The notes: a model not told the origin generated them from the sequence alone. A stretch of DNA of 64,000 nucleotides from Microbacterium aerolatum (GCF_007988825.1 NZ_BJUW01000001.1:248001-312000), one strand, 5' to 3'. Shown: positions 9,041 through 21,338, numbered from the stretch's first letter. A program made the numbers and translations.

Positions 9041-9442
9041 GTGATCACGTTCCTGTTCCGCACCATCATGTACCTCGCTTCGGCGGGGCTCGGCCTCATC
9101 GTCGCCGACCTCGTCCTCGAGGGATTCCGGATCCAGTGGGACCAGTGGTGGGGCTTCGTGATCTGCATCGTGATCTTCGCGATCCTGCAGAGCGTGCTGA
9201 GCCCGTGGATCGCCAAGCTCGCCGATCGCTACGCCCCGGTGCTGCTGGGCGGCATCGGGATCTTCTCCACGCTGATCGCGCTCATCGTCGTCGTGCTTCT
9301 CCCGATCGGGGGCCTGCGCATCACGGATGCCGTCGGCTGGATCCTCGGCTCGGTGATCGTCTGGATCATCACGGCGATCGGATCGGTCCTGCTGCCGATG
9401 ATCTTCCTCAAGCGCAAGGCACAGGAGCGGCGCAGCCGCTGA
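9041..9442 (+). CDS. small four-helix membrane protein, phage-holin-like family
   Basis: A 133-residue protein with four hydrophobic segments (about residues 5-27, 36-56, 65-92 and 98-120) and a basic tail K-R-K-A-Q-E-R-R-S-R. This resembles the small 'phage holin family' membrane proteins found in actinobacterial chromosomes; the family assignment is tentative and no phage genes are near. GTG 9041 has no ribosome-binding site but a -10 box 6 nt upstream. It is convergent with cysE. Confidence 0.6.
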   Translation: MITFLFRTIMYLASAGLGLIVADLVLEGFRIQWDQWWGFVICIVIFAILQSVLSPWIAKLADRYAPVLLGGIGIFSTLIALIVVVLLPIGGLRITDAVGWILGSVIVWIITAIGSVLLPMIFLKRKAQERRSR

Positions 9443-9452
9443 CGCCGACGAC

Positions 9453-10025
9453 TCAGATCGAGTAGTCGGACGCGAGCCGCAGGTCGCTGAAGTCGTCGTG
9501 TCCGCGCCGCTTGCGCGCACGCGCGGGCACACCGGTGAGGATGCTGTCCTCGGGCGCATCCTTCGTCACAACCGCGTTGGCGCCCACCACGGTGTTGCGC
9601 CCGACCGTGATGGGCCCCAGGATCTTCGCGCCGGCTCCGACGACGACGCCGTTGGCGAGGGTGGGATGCCGCTTGCCGGTGTCATCGCGCGTGCGTCCGC
9701 CGAGCGTGACCCCGTGGTAAAGCATGACGTCGTCGCCGACCTCTGCGGTCTCGCCGATCACGACGCCGGAGCCGTGGTCGATGAAGAAGCGCCGGCCGAT
9801 CTTCGCCCCGGGGTGGATCTCGATGCCGGTCACCGCCCGCGCCAGCTGCGAGTTCGCCCGCGCGAGGAAGCGCAGCCCGCGGCGCCACAGCGCGTGCGAG
9901 GCGCGGTGCGCCCAGATCGCGTGCAGGCCGGGGTACAGCACAGCGACCTCGAGCCCGGTGCGCGCGGCAGGGTCGCGCAGGCGCGCGGCGGCGATGTCCT
10001 CGCGCATTCGCGAGATCGGTCCCAT
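9453..10025 (-). CDS. cysE: serine O-acetyltransferase
   Basis: A 190-residue enzyme that makes O-acetylserine from serine and acetyl-CoA. The left-handed beta-helix hexapeptide region runs from about residue 65 ([10 protein letters not shown]) to 165, with the catalytic histidine in [13 protein letters not shown] and the G-G-R-T loop. It is shorter than the E. coli enzyme because the N-terminal helical domain is reduced, as in many Gram-positives. It starts 7 bases after the cysK stop, so the two form an operon that supplies and uses O-acetylserine. Confidence 0.93.
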   Translation of the reverse strand: MGPISRMREDIAAARLRDPAARTGLEVAVLYPGLHAIWAHRASHALWRRGLRFLARANSQLARAVTGIEIHPGAKIGRRFFIDHGSGVVIGETAEVGDDVMLYHGVTLGGRTRDDTGKRHPTLANGVVVGAGAKILGPITVGRNTVVGANAVVTKDAPEDSILTGVPARARKRRGHDDFSDLRLASDYSI

Positions 10026-10032
10026 GTGCGGT

Positions 10033-10971
10033 TCAGCTCTCGCGCAGGTCCTCGAACAGTGCCGTGGAGATGTAGCGCTCACCGGTGTCGGGCATCACGA
10101 CGACGATCGTCTTCCCGTCGTTCTCCGGACGTGCGGCGACCTGCAGCGCGGCCGAGAGGGCTGCACCGGACGACATGCCGACCAGCAGGCCCTCCGTCGC
10201 CGCGAGTTCGCGTGCCAGACGCAGCGACTCGTCGAAGTCGACGGCGATGACCTCGTCGAGGACGTCGCGGTCGAGCACATCGGGGACGAAGTTGGGCCCG
10301 ATGCCCTGGATCTTGTGCGGGCCGGGGTGCCCTTCGGTGAGCACGGGGGAGTCCTTCGGCTCGACGGCGATCACCTGCACGTCGGGCTTCGCCGCCTTCA
10401 GTGCCTGGCCGGTGCCGGTGACGGTTCCGCCGGTGCCAACGCCGGCGATGAAGATGTCGACGTCGCCGTCGGTGTCGCGCAGGATCTCCTGCGCCGTCGT
10501 CTCGCGGTGGATCTGCGGGTTGGCCGCGTTCTCGAACTGCTTGATCCAGACGGCACCCGGCGTCTCGGCGACGATCTTCTTGGTCTCTTCGATCGCGCCG
10601 CTCATGCCCTTGGTCGGGTCGGTGAGGACGATTTCTGCGCCGAACGCCTTCAGCAGCACGCGCCGCTCCTTCGACATGGAGGCGGGCATCGTGAGGATGA
10701 CCTTGTAGCCGCGCGCGGCGCCGACCATCGCCAGAGCGATCCCGGTGTTGCCGCTGGTGGACTCGACGATCGTGCCGCCCGGCTTCAGTTCGCCAGCGGC
10801 CTCGGCGGCGTTGATCATCGCGATGCCGATGCGGTCCTTCACGCTGGAGGCCGGGTTGTAGTACTCGAGCTTCGCGAGAACGGTGGCCCCGACACCCTCC
10901 GTGACGCGGTTGAGGCGAACCAGCGGCGTGTTGCCGAAGGCGGTGGTGATGTCGTTGTGGATACCGGGCAT
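10033..10971 (-). CDS. cysK: cysteine synthase A
   Basis: A 312-residue PLP enzyme that converts O-acetylserine and sulfide to cysteine. The PLP lysine is K45 in N-P-A-S-S-V-K-D-R, and the substrate loop is S-T-S-G-N-T-G near residue 71. The phosphate-binding loop is [12 protein letters not shown]. It is the first gene of the minus-strand pair cysK-cysE, set between prfA and prmC, which are otherwise neighbours or near neighbours in many actinobacteria. Confidence 0.95.
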   Translation of the reverse strand: MPGIHNDITTAFGNTPLVRLNRVTEGVGATVLAKLEYYNPASSVKDRIGIAMINAAEAAGELKPGGTIVESTSGNTGIALAMVGAARGYKVILTMPASMSKERRVLLKAFGAEIVLTDPTKGMSGAIEETKKIVAETPGAVWIKQFENAANPQIHRETTAQEILRDTDGDVDIFIAGVGTGGTVTGTGQALKAAKPDVQVIAVEPKDSPVLTEGHPGPHKIQGIGPNFVPDVLDRDVLDEVIAVDFDESLRLARELAATEGLLVGMSSGAALSAALQVAARPENDGKTIVVVMPDTGERYISTALFEDLRES

Positions 10972-11005
10972 GGCTGGCCTTTCACTCGCGGAACGGTGCC
11001 TTCAC

Positions 11006-11011
11006 AGCCTA
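11006..11011 (-). promoter_or_regulatory. candidate -10 box for cysK
   Basis: On the minus strand it reads TAGGCT, 34 bases before the cysK start. This leaves a short leader with a GAAAGG ribosome-binding site. Confidence 0.4.
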
Positions 11012-11065
11012 TTCGAGCGGATGCGGGACGGGGACCAATGTGACAAGAGGTCGTCGCGGAACACG

Positions 11066-11071
11066 TACTCT
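11066..11071 (+). promoter_or_regulatory. prmC: -10 box of a predicted leaderless mRNA (prmC)
   Basis: TACTCT lies exactly 6 nt before ATG 11078. The intervening GAAGGG could also act as a ribosome-binding site if transcription starts farther upstream. Confidence 0.45.
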
Positions 11072-11077
11072 GAAGGG

Positions 11078-11938
11078 ATGCCGGAAACGACCCTCGCCGC
11101 CGCCGTACGCGCCGCCGCCGAGCGTCTCGCGGCCGCCGGAGTGCCGGATCCGCTCGTCGACGCGGAGCTGCTCGCAGGGCACGTGCGCGGGCTGCGACGC
11201 GGCGAGGTGCAGGCCGCGCTCATCCGCGGGGATCGGCTGACCGAACAGGATGCGGCAGCCCTCGACGCGCTCATCGCACGCCGTGCCGCGCGCGAGCCGC
11301 TGCAGCACCTCACGGGACTTGCTCCGTTCCGGCACCTGGAACTCGCGGTCGGGCCCGGTGTCTTCGTTCCGCGACCGGAGACCGAGACCGTCGCGCAGTT
11401 CGCGATCGACGCGCTCCTCGCGGATGCCGACCCCACGCCGATCGGAATCGACCTGTGCACCGGCAGCGGTGCCATCGCGCTCGCGATGGCGACCGAGGTG
11501 CCCCACGCTCGGGTCTTCGCCGTGGAACTCTCGCCCGATGCGCACGCCTGGGCGGCACGCAACACCGCGGACGCCGACAATCTCACGCTCGTGCTGGGCG
11601 ATCTGGCCGATACCCTCGGCGAGCTGGACGGCACGGCCGCCGTGGTGATCTCGAATCCGCCGTACGTCCCGGACGACGCGATCCCGAGGGATCCCGAGGT
11701 GCGCCTGCACGACCCGTCGATGGCGCTGTACGGCGGGCCCGACGGGCTCGACGTGGTCCGGGTGCTCAGCGACAGGGCGATGCGTCTGCTGCGGCCGGGC
11801 GGACTCCTCGTCATCGAGCACGGCGAGCTGCAGGGAGAGCAGATCCGCGGGCTTCTCACCGACGACGGCTGGCGCGCTCCGACGACGCACCGCGATCTGA
11901 CGCAGCGCGACAGGGCGACGACCGCGCTCAGACCCTAG
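11078..11938 (+). CDS. prmC: release factor glutamine methyltransferase
   Basis: A 286-residue SAM enzyme that methylates the glutamine of the GGQ motif in release factors, including the PrfA encoded at 7944. The SAM loop is D-L-C-T-G-S-G-A-I-A near residue 127, and the catalytic motif is N-P-P-Y in V-I-S-N-P-P-Y-V-P. An N-terminal helical domain precedes it. The prfA-prmC link is normally tight; here about 2 kb of other genes separates them. Confidence 0.94.
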   Translation: MPETTLAAAVRAAAERLAAAGVPDPLVDAELLAGHVRGLRRGEVQAALIRGDRLTEQDAAALDALIARRAAREPLQHLTGLAPFRHLELAVGPGVFVPRPETETVAQFAIDALLADADPTPIGIDLCTGSGAIALAMATEVPHARVFAVELSPDAHAWAARNTADADNLTLVLGDLADTLGELDGTAAVVISNPPYVPDDAIPRDPEVRLHDPSMALYGGPDGLDVVRVLSDRAMRLLRPGGLLVIEHGELQGEQIRGLLTDDGWRAPTTHRDLTQRDRATTALRP

Positions 11939-11980
11939 GCTCGGGCGACTGCGGCTCACGTTCGACGAGGGCTGTGCCCG

Positions 11981-11986
11981 TAGACT
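11981..11986 (+). promoter_or_regulatory. candidate -10 box for tsaC
   Basis: TAGACT lies 9 nt before ATG 11996, which would leave a leader of only two or three bases. Confidence 0.4.
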
Positions 11987-11995
11987 GTCAAGGTC

Positions 11996-12709
11996 ATGTC
12001 CTCACTCTTCGACTGCGGCGACGAGGCGCAGCTGCTCGCCGGAATGCGCCACGCGCGTCAGGCGATCGCACGCGGCGAGCTCATCGTCATGCCCACCGAC
12101 ACCGTGTACGGCGTCGCTGCCGACGCGTTCACGCCGTCGGCGGTGCAGCGACTGCTCGACGCGAAGGGCCGCGGCCGCGACCAGCCGCCGCCCGTCCTGG
12201 TCGCGGGCCAGTCCGCACTGGCAGCGCTCGTCGAGGAGATCCCCGAGCCTGTGCAGCGACTGGTCGATGAGTTCTGGCCCGGCGGGCTGACCATCGTCCT
12301 CCCCGCGCAGCCCTCGCTCTCCTGGGATCTCGGGGACACACTCGGCACGGTCGCCGTGCGGATGCCGGATCAGCGCGTCGCGCTGGAACTCCTCGAGGAG
12401 ACCGGCCCGCTCGCGGTGTCCAGCGCCAACCTCACCGGCAAGAGCGCGGCGACGTCCGCCGAGATGGCACAGGGGATGCTGGCTGACAGCGTCGCCGTGT
12501 ATCTCGACGGCGGGCCGAGCCAGACCGGCATCGCCTCCACGATCATCGACGCGACATCGCTTGTGCGTCGTGGCGCCGACGAGGCGGTGGAGCCGCGCGT
12601 GCGCATCCTTCGCGAGGGTGCCGTCACCAGGCGACGGCTGGAGAGCGTCCTCGGCGACCTCCTCGAGCCGCAGGAACTGCCGGAGGGCACGGCGGACGGC
12701 ACGGCGTGA
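11996..12709 (+). CDS. tsaC: L-threonylcarbamoyladenylate synthase (Sua5/YrdC/YwlC)
   Basis: A 237-residue protein that makes threonylcarbamoyl-AMP from threonine, bicarbonate and ATP for the t6A base of tRNAs. The YrdC-fold motifs are P-T-D-T-V-Y-G-V-A near residue 32, W-P-G-G-L-T, and S-S-A-N-L-T-G-K. It lacks the extra C-terminal Sua5 domain. It overlaps wecA by 4 bases (GTGA). This position between prmC and wecA is conserved in actinobacteria. Confidence 0.92.
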   Translation: MSSLFDCGDEAQLLAGMRHARQAIARGELIVMPTDTVYGVAADAFTPSAVQRLLDAKGRGRDQPPPVLVAGQSALAALVEEIPEPVQRLVDEFWPGGLTIVLPAQPSLSWDLGDTLGTVAVRMPDQRVALELLEETGPLAVSSANLTGKSAATSAEMAQGMLADSVAVYLDGGPSQTGIASTIIDATSLVRRGADEAVEPRVRILREGAVTRRRLESVLGDLLEPQELPEGTADGTA

Positions 12710-13893
12710 AGCAGTACCTCTTCACGATCATCCTCACGGCGACCATCACATTCGTCTGCTCGTGGGCCGTCTGGCAGCTCAGCCTGCGCTTCAAGCTCTA
12801 TCCCGGCATCCGGGAACGCGACGTGCACACGACGCCGACCCCGCGACTCGGGGGAGTGGCGATGTTCCTCGGCATCGCCGCCGCGATCGGCGTCTCGGCC
12901 GCGAATCCGTTCTTCAGCATCATGTGGATGCCGCCGCAGACCATGTGGGCGGTGCTGGGAGCCGCGTTCCTGATCGCTGTGATCGGGGTGATGGATGACC
13001 TGTGGGACCTGGACTGGTTCATCAAGCTGGGAGTGCAGTTCCTCGCGGCGGGAATCATCACGGTGGTCGGCGGCCTGCAGATCCTGTCGCTCCCGCTCGG
13101 CGAGATGGTGATCGTCTCGAGCTGGGTCAGCATCGCCGTGACGATGTTCGCGATCGTCGTCGTCATGAACGCGGTGAACTTCATCGACGGGCTCGACGGG
13201 CTCGTCGCCGGTGTCTGCCTCATCGCGAACGGTGTGTTCTTCGCGTACTCCTACATCCTCACGCGCGACACCGGCGCGAGCAGCTACTTCAACCTGGCAT
13301 CCTTCCTCGCCGCCGTCGCGATCGGCGCGTGCCTGGGCTTCCTGCCCCTGAACTGGAGCCCGGCGAAGCTGTTCATGGGCGACTCGGGCGCACTCGTGAT
13401 GGGACTGCTGATGGCTACCTCGGCGATCGCCCTCACCGGGCAGATGTCCTCGGCCGCGATGGATTCGGAGGAGTTCGGTCGCTCCCAGCTGCTGGGTGCG
13501 TTCATTCCGATCCTGCTGCCGATCGTGGTGGTGATGCTGCCGTTGCTGGATTTCGGGCTCGCCGTGTTCCGCCGCATGCGAGCCGGGCGCTCCCCGTTCG
13601 CGCCGGACCGCAAGCATCTGCACCACCGCATGCTCGACCTCGGGCACCGCGACCGCGACGCCGTCCTCATCTTCTACGCGTGGACAGCGGTGATCTCGCT
13701 GGCAGTGCTGCTGATGTACGTCGGATCGCGCGAGGACTGGGTGGGACAGTACCTGCCCGGCGTCGCCTTCGGCGTCGTCGGCGTCGCCGCCTGCCTGACC
13801 GTCACCCTGCTCCCCACCCGTCGTGCGCCGCGCGCACCCGCAGACCACCCAGCTCCCCACGAGCCCACCGAGCCGACCCTGGAGACCCGATGA
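12706..13893 (+). CDS. wecA: polyprenyl-phosphate GlcNAc-1-phosphate transferase (WecA/MraY family)
   Basis: A 395-residue membrane enzyme that moves GlcNAc-1-phosphate from UDP-GlcNAc to a polyprenyl phosphate, starting cell-wall polysaccharide linkage. About ten membrane segments are visible. The family aspartate motifs are V-M-D-D-L-W-D, N-F-I-D-G-L-D-G, and F-M-G-D-S-G, and the substrate loop R-A-G-R-S-P-F-A-P-D-R-K-H-L-H-H-R is present. The order tsaC-wecA-atpI matches mycobacteria, where the gene is called rfe. The C-terminal tail is Pro/Arg-rich. It couples to the next gene through ATGA. Confidence 0.9.
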   Translation: MKQYLFTIILTATITFVCSWAVWQLSLRFKLYPGIRERDVHTTPTPRLGGVAMFLGIAAAIGVSAANPFFSIMWMPPQTMWAVLGAAFLIAVIGVMDDLWDLDWFIKLGVQFLAAGIITVVGGLQILSLPLGEMVIVSSWVSIAVTMFAIVVVMNAVNFIDGLDGLVAGVCLIANGVFFAYSYILTRDTGASSYFNLASFLAAVAIGACLGFLPLNWSPAKLFMGDSGALVMGLLMATSAIALTGQMSSAAMDSEEFGRSQLLGAFIPILLPIVVVMLPLLDFGLAVFRRMRAGRSPFAPDRKHLHHRMLDLGHRDRDAVLIFYAWTAVISLAVLLMYVGSREDWVGQYLPGVAFGVVGVAACLTVTLLPTRRAPRAPADHPAPHEPTEPTLETR

Positions 13894-14375
13894 GCGATAC
13901 ACCCGAACCATCCGCCGCCCCCGCGATCAACCCGGTGCTGCGCACCGTCCTTCTCTGGACCGGGATCGCCGCCGTCGCGCTCATCGTGCTCGGGGGAGGG
14001 ATCGGCTACCTCGTGGCCGGGGCGGACGGACTGTGGAGCGGACTGGCGGGGGTGGGCCTCGCCGTCATCTTCCTGGTGCTGACACCCATCAGCGTGCTGG
14101 TCGCCAACCGCTGGTACGGCAAGGAGATGTTCGCGACGGTCTTCTTCGGGATCGTGATGGGCGGCTGGCTGCTCAAACTCGTCATCTTCATCGTCGCGAT
14201 CGTCATCCTGCGCGGGCAGAGCTGGGTCGTCCCTGAAGTGATCTTCCTCTCGCTCGTCGCCGGCATCGTGGTCAGCCTCGTCATCGACGGCGTGGCCTTC
14301 ACGCGCCTCCGCGTTCCGCACGTCTCCGACGTCGCTCTGCCGACGAAGAACCCCGAGGAGCACGAGGATTCGTGA
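13890..14375 (+). CDS. AtpI-like four-helix membrane protein
   Basis: A 161-residue protein with four membrane segments (about residues 19-43, 50-73, 83-107 and 117-135). Its place directly before atpB, its size and its topology suggest the AtpI position, where a protein helps assemble the c-ring. The sequence alone is not diagnostic. It overlaps wecA by 4 bases. The C-terminal tail is acidic. Confidence 0.55.
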   Translation: MSDTPEPSAAPAINPVLRTVLLWTGIAAVALIVLGGGIGYLVAGADGLWSGLAGVGLAVIFLVLTPISVLVANRWYGKEMFATVFFGIVMGGWLLKLVIFIVAIVILRGQSWVVPEVIFLSLVAGIVVSLVIDGVAFTRLRVPHVSDVALPTKNPEEHEDS

Positions 14376-14392
14376 CGCCGAAAAAATCTTGA

Positions 14393-14410
14393 TAGTCTGA
14401 ATCCGGATTC
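14393..14410 (+). promoter_or_regulatory. candidate atp operon promoter with palindrome at the start site
   Basis: TAGTCT (14393-14398) fits a -10 box. It runs directly into the perfect 12-bp palindrome GAATCCGGATTC (14399-14410), where transcription would begin. A second short inverted repeat, GATTC 14445-14449 with GAATC 14455-14459, follows. The 137-base gap before atpB holds no gene. Confidence 0.45.
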
Positions 14411-14512
14411 GCTGGACGGGCTCTTGCGTCGTGCGAAAAGCTCAGATTCAGCTCGAATCCCTCACCCAATCTTCGCGTCGATCCTGATCGATGCCCAGAA
14501 GCTGGAGCAACG

Positions 14513-15313
14513 TTGACTCACGCCGCGAGCCTCCTCGTCCGATTCGCAACGGATGAATTCCACCCACCGTCCATCGCGGAGTTCTTCCCGGAGATCCTCT
14601 TCAGCATCGGCCCGCTCTCGGTCCACCGCATCCACCTGGTGCAGTTCCTCGCGACGCTCGTCGTCGTGCTGATCCTCTGGCTCGGCACTCGCAAGCTCAA
14701 GCTCATTCCCGGCCGCGGCCAGGCACTGCTGGAGATGGGCTTCGATCTCGTCCGCGTGAACATCGCGCACGACATGATCGGCAAGAAGGATGGCGACCGG
14801 TTCCTGCCGCTGCTGACCACGATCTTCTTCATGGTGCTGTTCTTCAACATCACCGGTGTGATCCCGTTCCTGAACATCGCCGGAACCAGCATCATCGCGG
14901 TGCCGCTGCTGCTCGCGGTCATCTCGTACGTGACGTTCATCTACGCCGGTGTGCGCAAGAGCCCCTGGGGCTTCATCCGCAACTCGCTCTTCCCGCCCGG
15001 AGTTCCGCCGGCGCTGTACATCATCGTCGCGCCGCTCGAGTTCATCTCGACCTTCATCGTCCGTCCGGTCACGCTCACGCTGCGACTGCTGATGAACATG
15101 ATGGTCGGCCACCTCATGCTGGTGCTGTTCTTCGCGGCGACCCAGTTCTTCATCTTCTCGATGGGCGGCTTCTGGACGGTGCTGGGTGCGGGAACGCTCG
15201 CATTCGGCTTCGCCTTCACCGCCTTCGAGATCCTGGTGGCCTTCCTCCAGGCGTACGTCTTCACCATCCTCACCGCGGTCTACATCCAGCTCGCAGTCGC
15301 GGACGAACACTAA
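14513..15313 (+). CDS. atpB: ATP synthase Fo subunit a
   Basis: A 266-residue membrane protein forming the proton half-channels beside the c-ring. The essential arginine is in L-T-L-R-L-L-M-N-M-M-V-G-H, and five or six membrane segments are present. The likely start is TTG 14513, with GGAG 6 bases upstream and no better in-frame start. First gene of the atpBEFHAGDC operon. Confidence 0.93.
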   Translation: MTHAASLLVRFATDEFHPPSIAEFFPEILFSIGPLSVHRIHLVQFLATLVVVLILWLGTRKLKLIPGRGQALLEMGFDLVRVNIAHDMIGKKDGDRFLPLLTTIFFMVLFFNITGVIPFLNIAGTSIIAVPLLLAVISYVTFIYAGVRKSPWGFIRNSLFPPGVPPALYIIVAPLEFISTFIVRPVTLTLRLLMNMMVGHLMLVLFFAATQFFIFSMGGFWTVLGAGTLAFGFAFTAFEILVAFLQAYVFTILTAVYIQLAVADEH

Positions 15314-15350
15314 ACACAGCTAGCGGGGCGCTCCGGCTCCCCAACTATGA

Positions 15351-15611
<261 letters not shown>

Positions 15612-15640
15612 TCCGTTCCCACCACACGTAAGGAGACAGG

Positions 15641-16192
15641 ATGCTGAACGCTCTTGTCACGCTCGCAGCCGAGGAGGCGGAGCACAACCCGCTTCTGCCG
15701 GCGATGTACGACATCGTCTGGTCAGCGGTCTGCTTCGTCATCATCCTGCTCGTAGCGTGGAAGGTCGCGCTCCCGAACGTGGCGAAGATGCTCGACGAGC
15801 GGTCCGCCGCGATCGAGGGCAACATCGCCAAGGCCGACGAGGCGCAGAAGCAGGCGGAAGCGGCTCTCGAGGAGTACACCCGCCAGCTCGCCGAGGCACG
15901 CGCCGAGGCCGGTGAGATCCGCGAGTCCGCCCGTGAGGACGGCAAGAAGATCATCGCCGAGGCCAAGGAGACCGCGACCACCGAGGCCGCACGCGTCACC
16001 TCTGCAGCGCAGACCCAGATCGAGGCCGAGCGTCAGTCGACTCTCGTCGCGCTCCGCTCTGAGGTCGGCACGCTCGCAATCGACCTCGCCGGCGGCGTGG
16101 TCGGCGAGACGCTGTCGGATGATGCACGCGCCACCGCAGTCGTGGACCGCTTCCTCGCAGACCTCGAGGCCTCAGAGAAGGCGGCCAAGTAA
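15641..16192 (+). CDS. atpF: ATP synthase Fo subunit b
   Basis: A 183-residue stator protein. One membrane segment lies at about residues 24-44, followed by a long charged Ala/Glu/Lys-rich coiled coil. ATG 15641 follows AAGGAG. The stop overlaps the atpH start. Subunits b and delta are separate here, unlike the b-delta fusion of mycobacteria. Confidence 0.94.
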   Translation: MLNALVTLAAEEAEHNPLLPAMYDIVWSAVCFVIILLVAWKVALPNVAKMLDERSAAIEGNIAKADEAQKQAEAALEEYTRQLAEARAEAGEIRESAREDGKKIIAEAKETATTEAARVTSAAQTQIEAERQSTLVALRSEVGTLAIDLAGGVVGETLSDDARATAVVDRFLADLEASEKAAK

Positions 16193-16980
16193 TGGGCAGC
16201 GCGACCACTCAGGCACTCGCGGCCTCGACGGCGACCCTCGCGCAGGCGAAGGACGTCACCCTCGACACGGCCGGTGAGCTGTTCACCGTGGCGCGTCTGG
16301 TGGGCGAGTCCGGGCAGCTGAGCGGCGCGCTTGCCGATCCTGCCGCCCCGGAGGGCCTGCGGGAGAAGCTCGTCGCGTCGGTGTTCGCCGGCACGTCGAG
16401 CACCACCCGGCAGGTCGTCTCGATCGCCGTCGCGCAGCGCTGGTCGGATGCCGAAGGCCTCGTCGCCGGCATCGAAGAGCTGGCCATCCGCGCAGCGGCG
16501 ATCGCCGAACCCAAGTCGGACATCGAGGGGGAGCTGTTCTCGTTCCTGCGCATCATCGCAGCCAACGCGGAACTCGAGCTCGCGCTCGGCGGCCGACTGG
16601 GCGACGACGACGCGAAGGGCGCTCTCGTCGAGAAGCTCCTCGGTGGCAAGGCGAGCGCCGCAACCCTCCTCATCGTCTCTTCGTTGGTGCGTCAGCCCCG
16701 CGGACGACGCGTGCGCCAGTTGCTGAACCGAGCGATGAAGATCGTCTCGGCTCAGGGCGGTCGCATCGTCGCCACGGTGCACACGGCATCCCCGCTGTCG
16801 GCTGCTCAGCGCACCCGACTCGGCGACGCACTGGCCGGACGCTACGACGGTCAGGTCTCCATTAATGAAGTGATCGACCCCACGGTCGTTGGCGGACTGC
16901 GTGTGCAGGTCGCCGACGACGTTATCGACGGCAGCATCTCCGCGCGGCTCGCCGATCTTCGACAGAAGCTCGCGGGCTAA
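16192..16980 (+). CDS. atpH: ATP synthase F1 subunit delta
   Basis: A 262-residue peripheral-stalk protein linking b to the F1 head. The C-terminal signature is [19 protein letters not shown]. It is longer than E. coli delta (177), as is usual in actinobacteria. It overlaps atpF by one base. Confidence 0.93.
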   Translation: MGSATTQALAASTATLAQAKDVTLDTAGELFTVARLVGESGQLSGALADPAAPEGLREKLVASVFAGTSSTTRQVVSIAVAQRWSDAEGLVAGIEELAIRAAAIAEPKSDIEGELFSFLRIIAANAELELALGGRLGDDDAKGALVEKLLGGKASAATLLIVSSLVRQPRGRRVRQLLNRAMKIVSAQGGRIVATVHTASPLSAAQRTRLGDALAGRYDGQVSINEVIDPTVVGGLRVQVADDVIDGSISARLADLRQKLAG

Positions 16981-17027
16981 TACGACTTCGCGCGGGAAAC
17001 CGTGCACCCAGATACAAAGGGAAGACA

Positions 17028-18668
17028 ATGGCAGAACTTTCGATCAGCCCCGACGTCATCCGTGACGCGCTGAAGGACTTCGCCGCTGCGTACGAGCCCA
17101 CCGGCGCGGCAGCTACCGAGGTCGGCACCGTCGTGGACGCTGCGGACGGCATCGCCCACATCGAGGGCCTGCCCGGCGTCATGGCGAACGAGCTCCTGAC
17201 GTTCGCCAACGGCACGCAGGGCCTCGCACTGAACCTCGACGAGCACGAGATCGGCACGGTCGTCCTCGGCGACTTCGCCGGTATCGAAGCCGGACAGGAA
17301 GTCCGTCGCACGGGCGAGGTCCTCTCGGTCGCCGTAGGCGACGGCTACCTCGGCCGCGTGGTCGACCCGCTCGGCAACCCGATCGACGGTCTCGGCGAGA
17401 TCGCATCCGAGGGTCGTCGCGAGCTCGAGCTGCAGGCGCCCGGCGTCATGCAGCGCAAGAGCGTGCACGAGCCGATGCAGACCGGCATCAAGGCCATCGA
17501 CGCCATGATCCCCGTCGGCCGCGGTCAGCGTCAGCTGATCATCGGCGACCGCCAGACCGGCAAGACGGCCATCGCGATCGACACGATCATCAACCAGAAG
17601 GACAACTGGGCCTCCGGCGATGTCGACAAGCAGGTGCGCTGCATCTACGTCGCGATCGGCCAGAAGGGCTCCACGATCGCCTCCGTCAAGGGTGCGCTCG
17701 AGGACGCCGGTGCGATGGAGTACACCACCATCGTCGCCGCCCCCGCCTCCGACCCGGCCGGCTTCAAGTACATCGCCCCCTACACGGGTTCGGCCATCGG
17801 CCAGCACTGGATGTACGGCGGCAAGCACGTCCTGATCATCTTCGACGACCTGTCGAAGCAGGCCGAGGCCTACCGTGCCGTCTCGCTCCTTCTGCGTCGT
17901 CCGCCGGGCCGCGAGGCTTACCCCGGCGACGTCTTCTACCTGCACTCCCGCCTGCTGGAGCGTTGCGCGAAGCTGTCCGACGAGCTCGGTGCCGGTTCGA
18001 TGACGGGTCTTCCGATCATCGAGACCAAGGCGAACGACGTCTCGGCGTACATCCCCACCAACGTGATCTCGATCACCGACGGCCAGATCTTCCTGCAGTC
18101 CGACCTCTTCAACGCCAACCAGCGTCCTGCGGTCGACGTGGGTATCTCGGTCTCGCGAGTCGGCGGTGACGCTCAGGTCAAGAGCATCAAGAAGGTCTCC
18201 GGAACGTTGAAGCTCGAGCTGGCGCAGTACCGCTCGCTCGAGGCGTTCGCGATGTTCGCGAGCGACCTCGACGCGGCATCCCGTCGTCAGCTCGACCGCG
18301 GTGCGCGTCTGACCGAGCTGCTCAAGCAGCCGCAGTACTCGCCGTACCCGGTCGAGGACCAGGTCGTCTCGATCTGGGCCGGCACGAACGGCAAGCTCGA
18401 CACGATCGAGGTCGCAGACGTGCTGCGCTTCGAGCGCGAGCTGCTCGACCACCTGCGTCGCAACACCAAGGTGCTCGACACGCTGCGCGAGACGAACGTC
18501 CTCAGCGATGACGTCGTCGCCGAGCTCGAGAAGCAGGTCGACGCCTTCATCCTCGAGTTCCAGGGCGGCAAGGGCCAGTCCATCGGCGCCGTCGGCAACG
18601 AGGAGCACGCCGCACAGGATGTGGACGACGTCAACCAGGAGAAGATCGTCAAGGGTCGTCGCGCGTAA
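17028..18668 (+). CDS. atpA: ATP synthase F1 subunit alpha
   Basis: A 546-residue nucleotide-binding subunit. The Walker A motif G-D-R-Q-T-G-K-T lies at residues 173-180, and the regulatory DELSD-like region reads [12 protein letters not shown] 17028 follows AAGGGAAG. The C-terminal tail is longer than in E. coli. Confidence 0.97.
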   Translation: MAELSISPDVIRDALKDFAAAYEPTGAAATEVGTVVDAADGIAHIEGLPGVMANELLTFANGTQGLALNLDEHEIGTVVLGDFAGIEAGQEVRRTGEVLSVAVGDGYLGRVVDPLGNPIDGLGEIASEGRRELELQAPGVMQRKSVHEPMQTGIKAIDAMIPVGRGQRQLIIGDRQTGKTAIAIDTIINQKDNWASGDVDKQVRCIYVAIGQKGSTIASVKGALEDAGAMEYTTIVAAPASDPAGFKYIAPYTGSAIGQHWMYGGKHVLIIFDDLSKQAEAYRAVSLLLRRPPGREAYPGDVFYLHSRLLERCAKLSDELGAGSMTGLPIIETKANDVSAYIPTNVISITDGQIFLQSDLFNANQRPAVDVGISVSRVGGDAQVKSIKKVSGTLKLELAQYRSLEAFAMFASDLDAASRRQLDRGARLTELLKQPQYSPYPVEDQVVSIWAGTNGKLDTIEVADVLRFERELLDHLRRNTKVLDTLRETNVLSDDVVAELEKQVDAFILEFQGGKGQSIGAVGNEEHAAQDVDDVNQEKIVKGRRA

Positions 18669-18685
18669 CGCGCGGGTACTGAACA

Positions 18686-21063
<2,378 letters not shown>

Positions 21064-21065
21064 TC

Positions 21066-21326
21066 ATGGCATTGCAGGTCAGCCTCGTCTCCGCCGACGC
21101 GGAGGTCTGGACGGGAGAGGCGTCGCTCGTCGTCGCCAAGACCGTCGAAGGCGAGATCGGCATCATGTCCGGCCACGAGCCGATCCTCGCGATCCTTGCC
21201 GAAGGTCAGGTGCGCATCACCCAGCCCGACGGCTCCAAGGTGCTCGCCAACGCCCAGGACGGCTTCCTCTCGATGGAGGGCAGCCAGCTGACGATCGTCG
21301 CGGGCAACGCGGCGCTCATCGCCTGA
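21066..21326 (+). CDS. atpC: ATP synthase F1 subunit epsilon, short form
   Basis: An 86-residue protein covering only the N-terminal beta-sandwich of epsilon. The key segment is G-E-I-G-I-M-S-G-H-E-P. The C-terminal two-helix domain, which inhibits ATP hydrolysis in other bacteria, is absent; E. coli epsilon has 138 residues. No further epsilon-like sequence follows in any frame. It starts 2 bases after the atpD stop. Confidence 0.92.
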   Translation: MALQVSLVSADAEVWTGEASLVVAKTVEGEIGIMSGHEPILAILAEGQVRITQPDGSKVLANAQDGFLSMEGSQLTIVAGNAALIA

Positions 21327-21338
21327 TCCAACTCATCG

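Noticed and set aside
9041-9442. Prophage remnant suggested by the holin-like gene
   Set aside because: No lysin, capsid, integrase or attachment site is near; the gene fits a chromosomal membrane protein.
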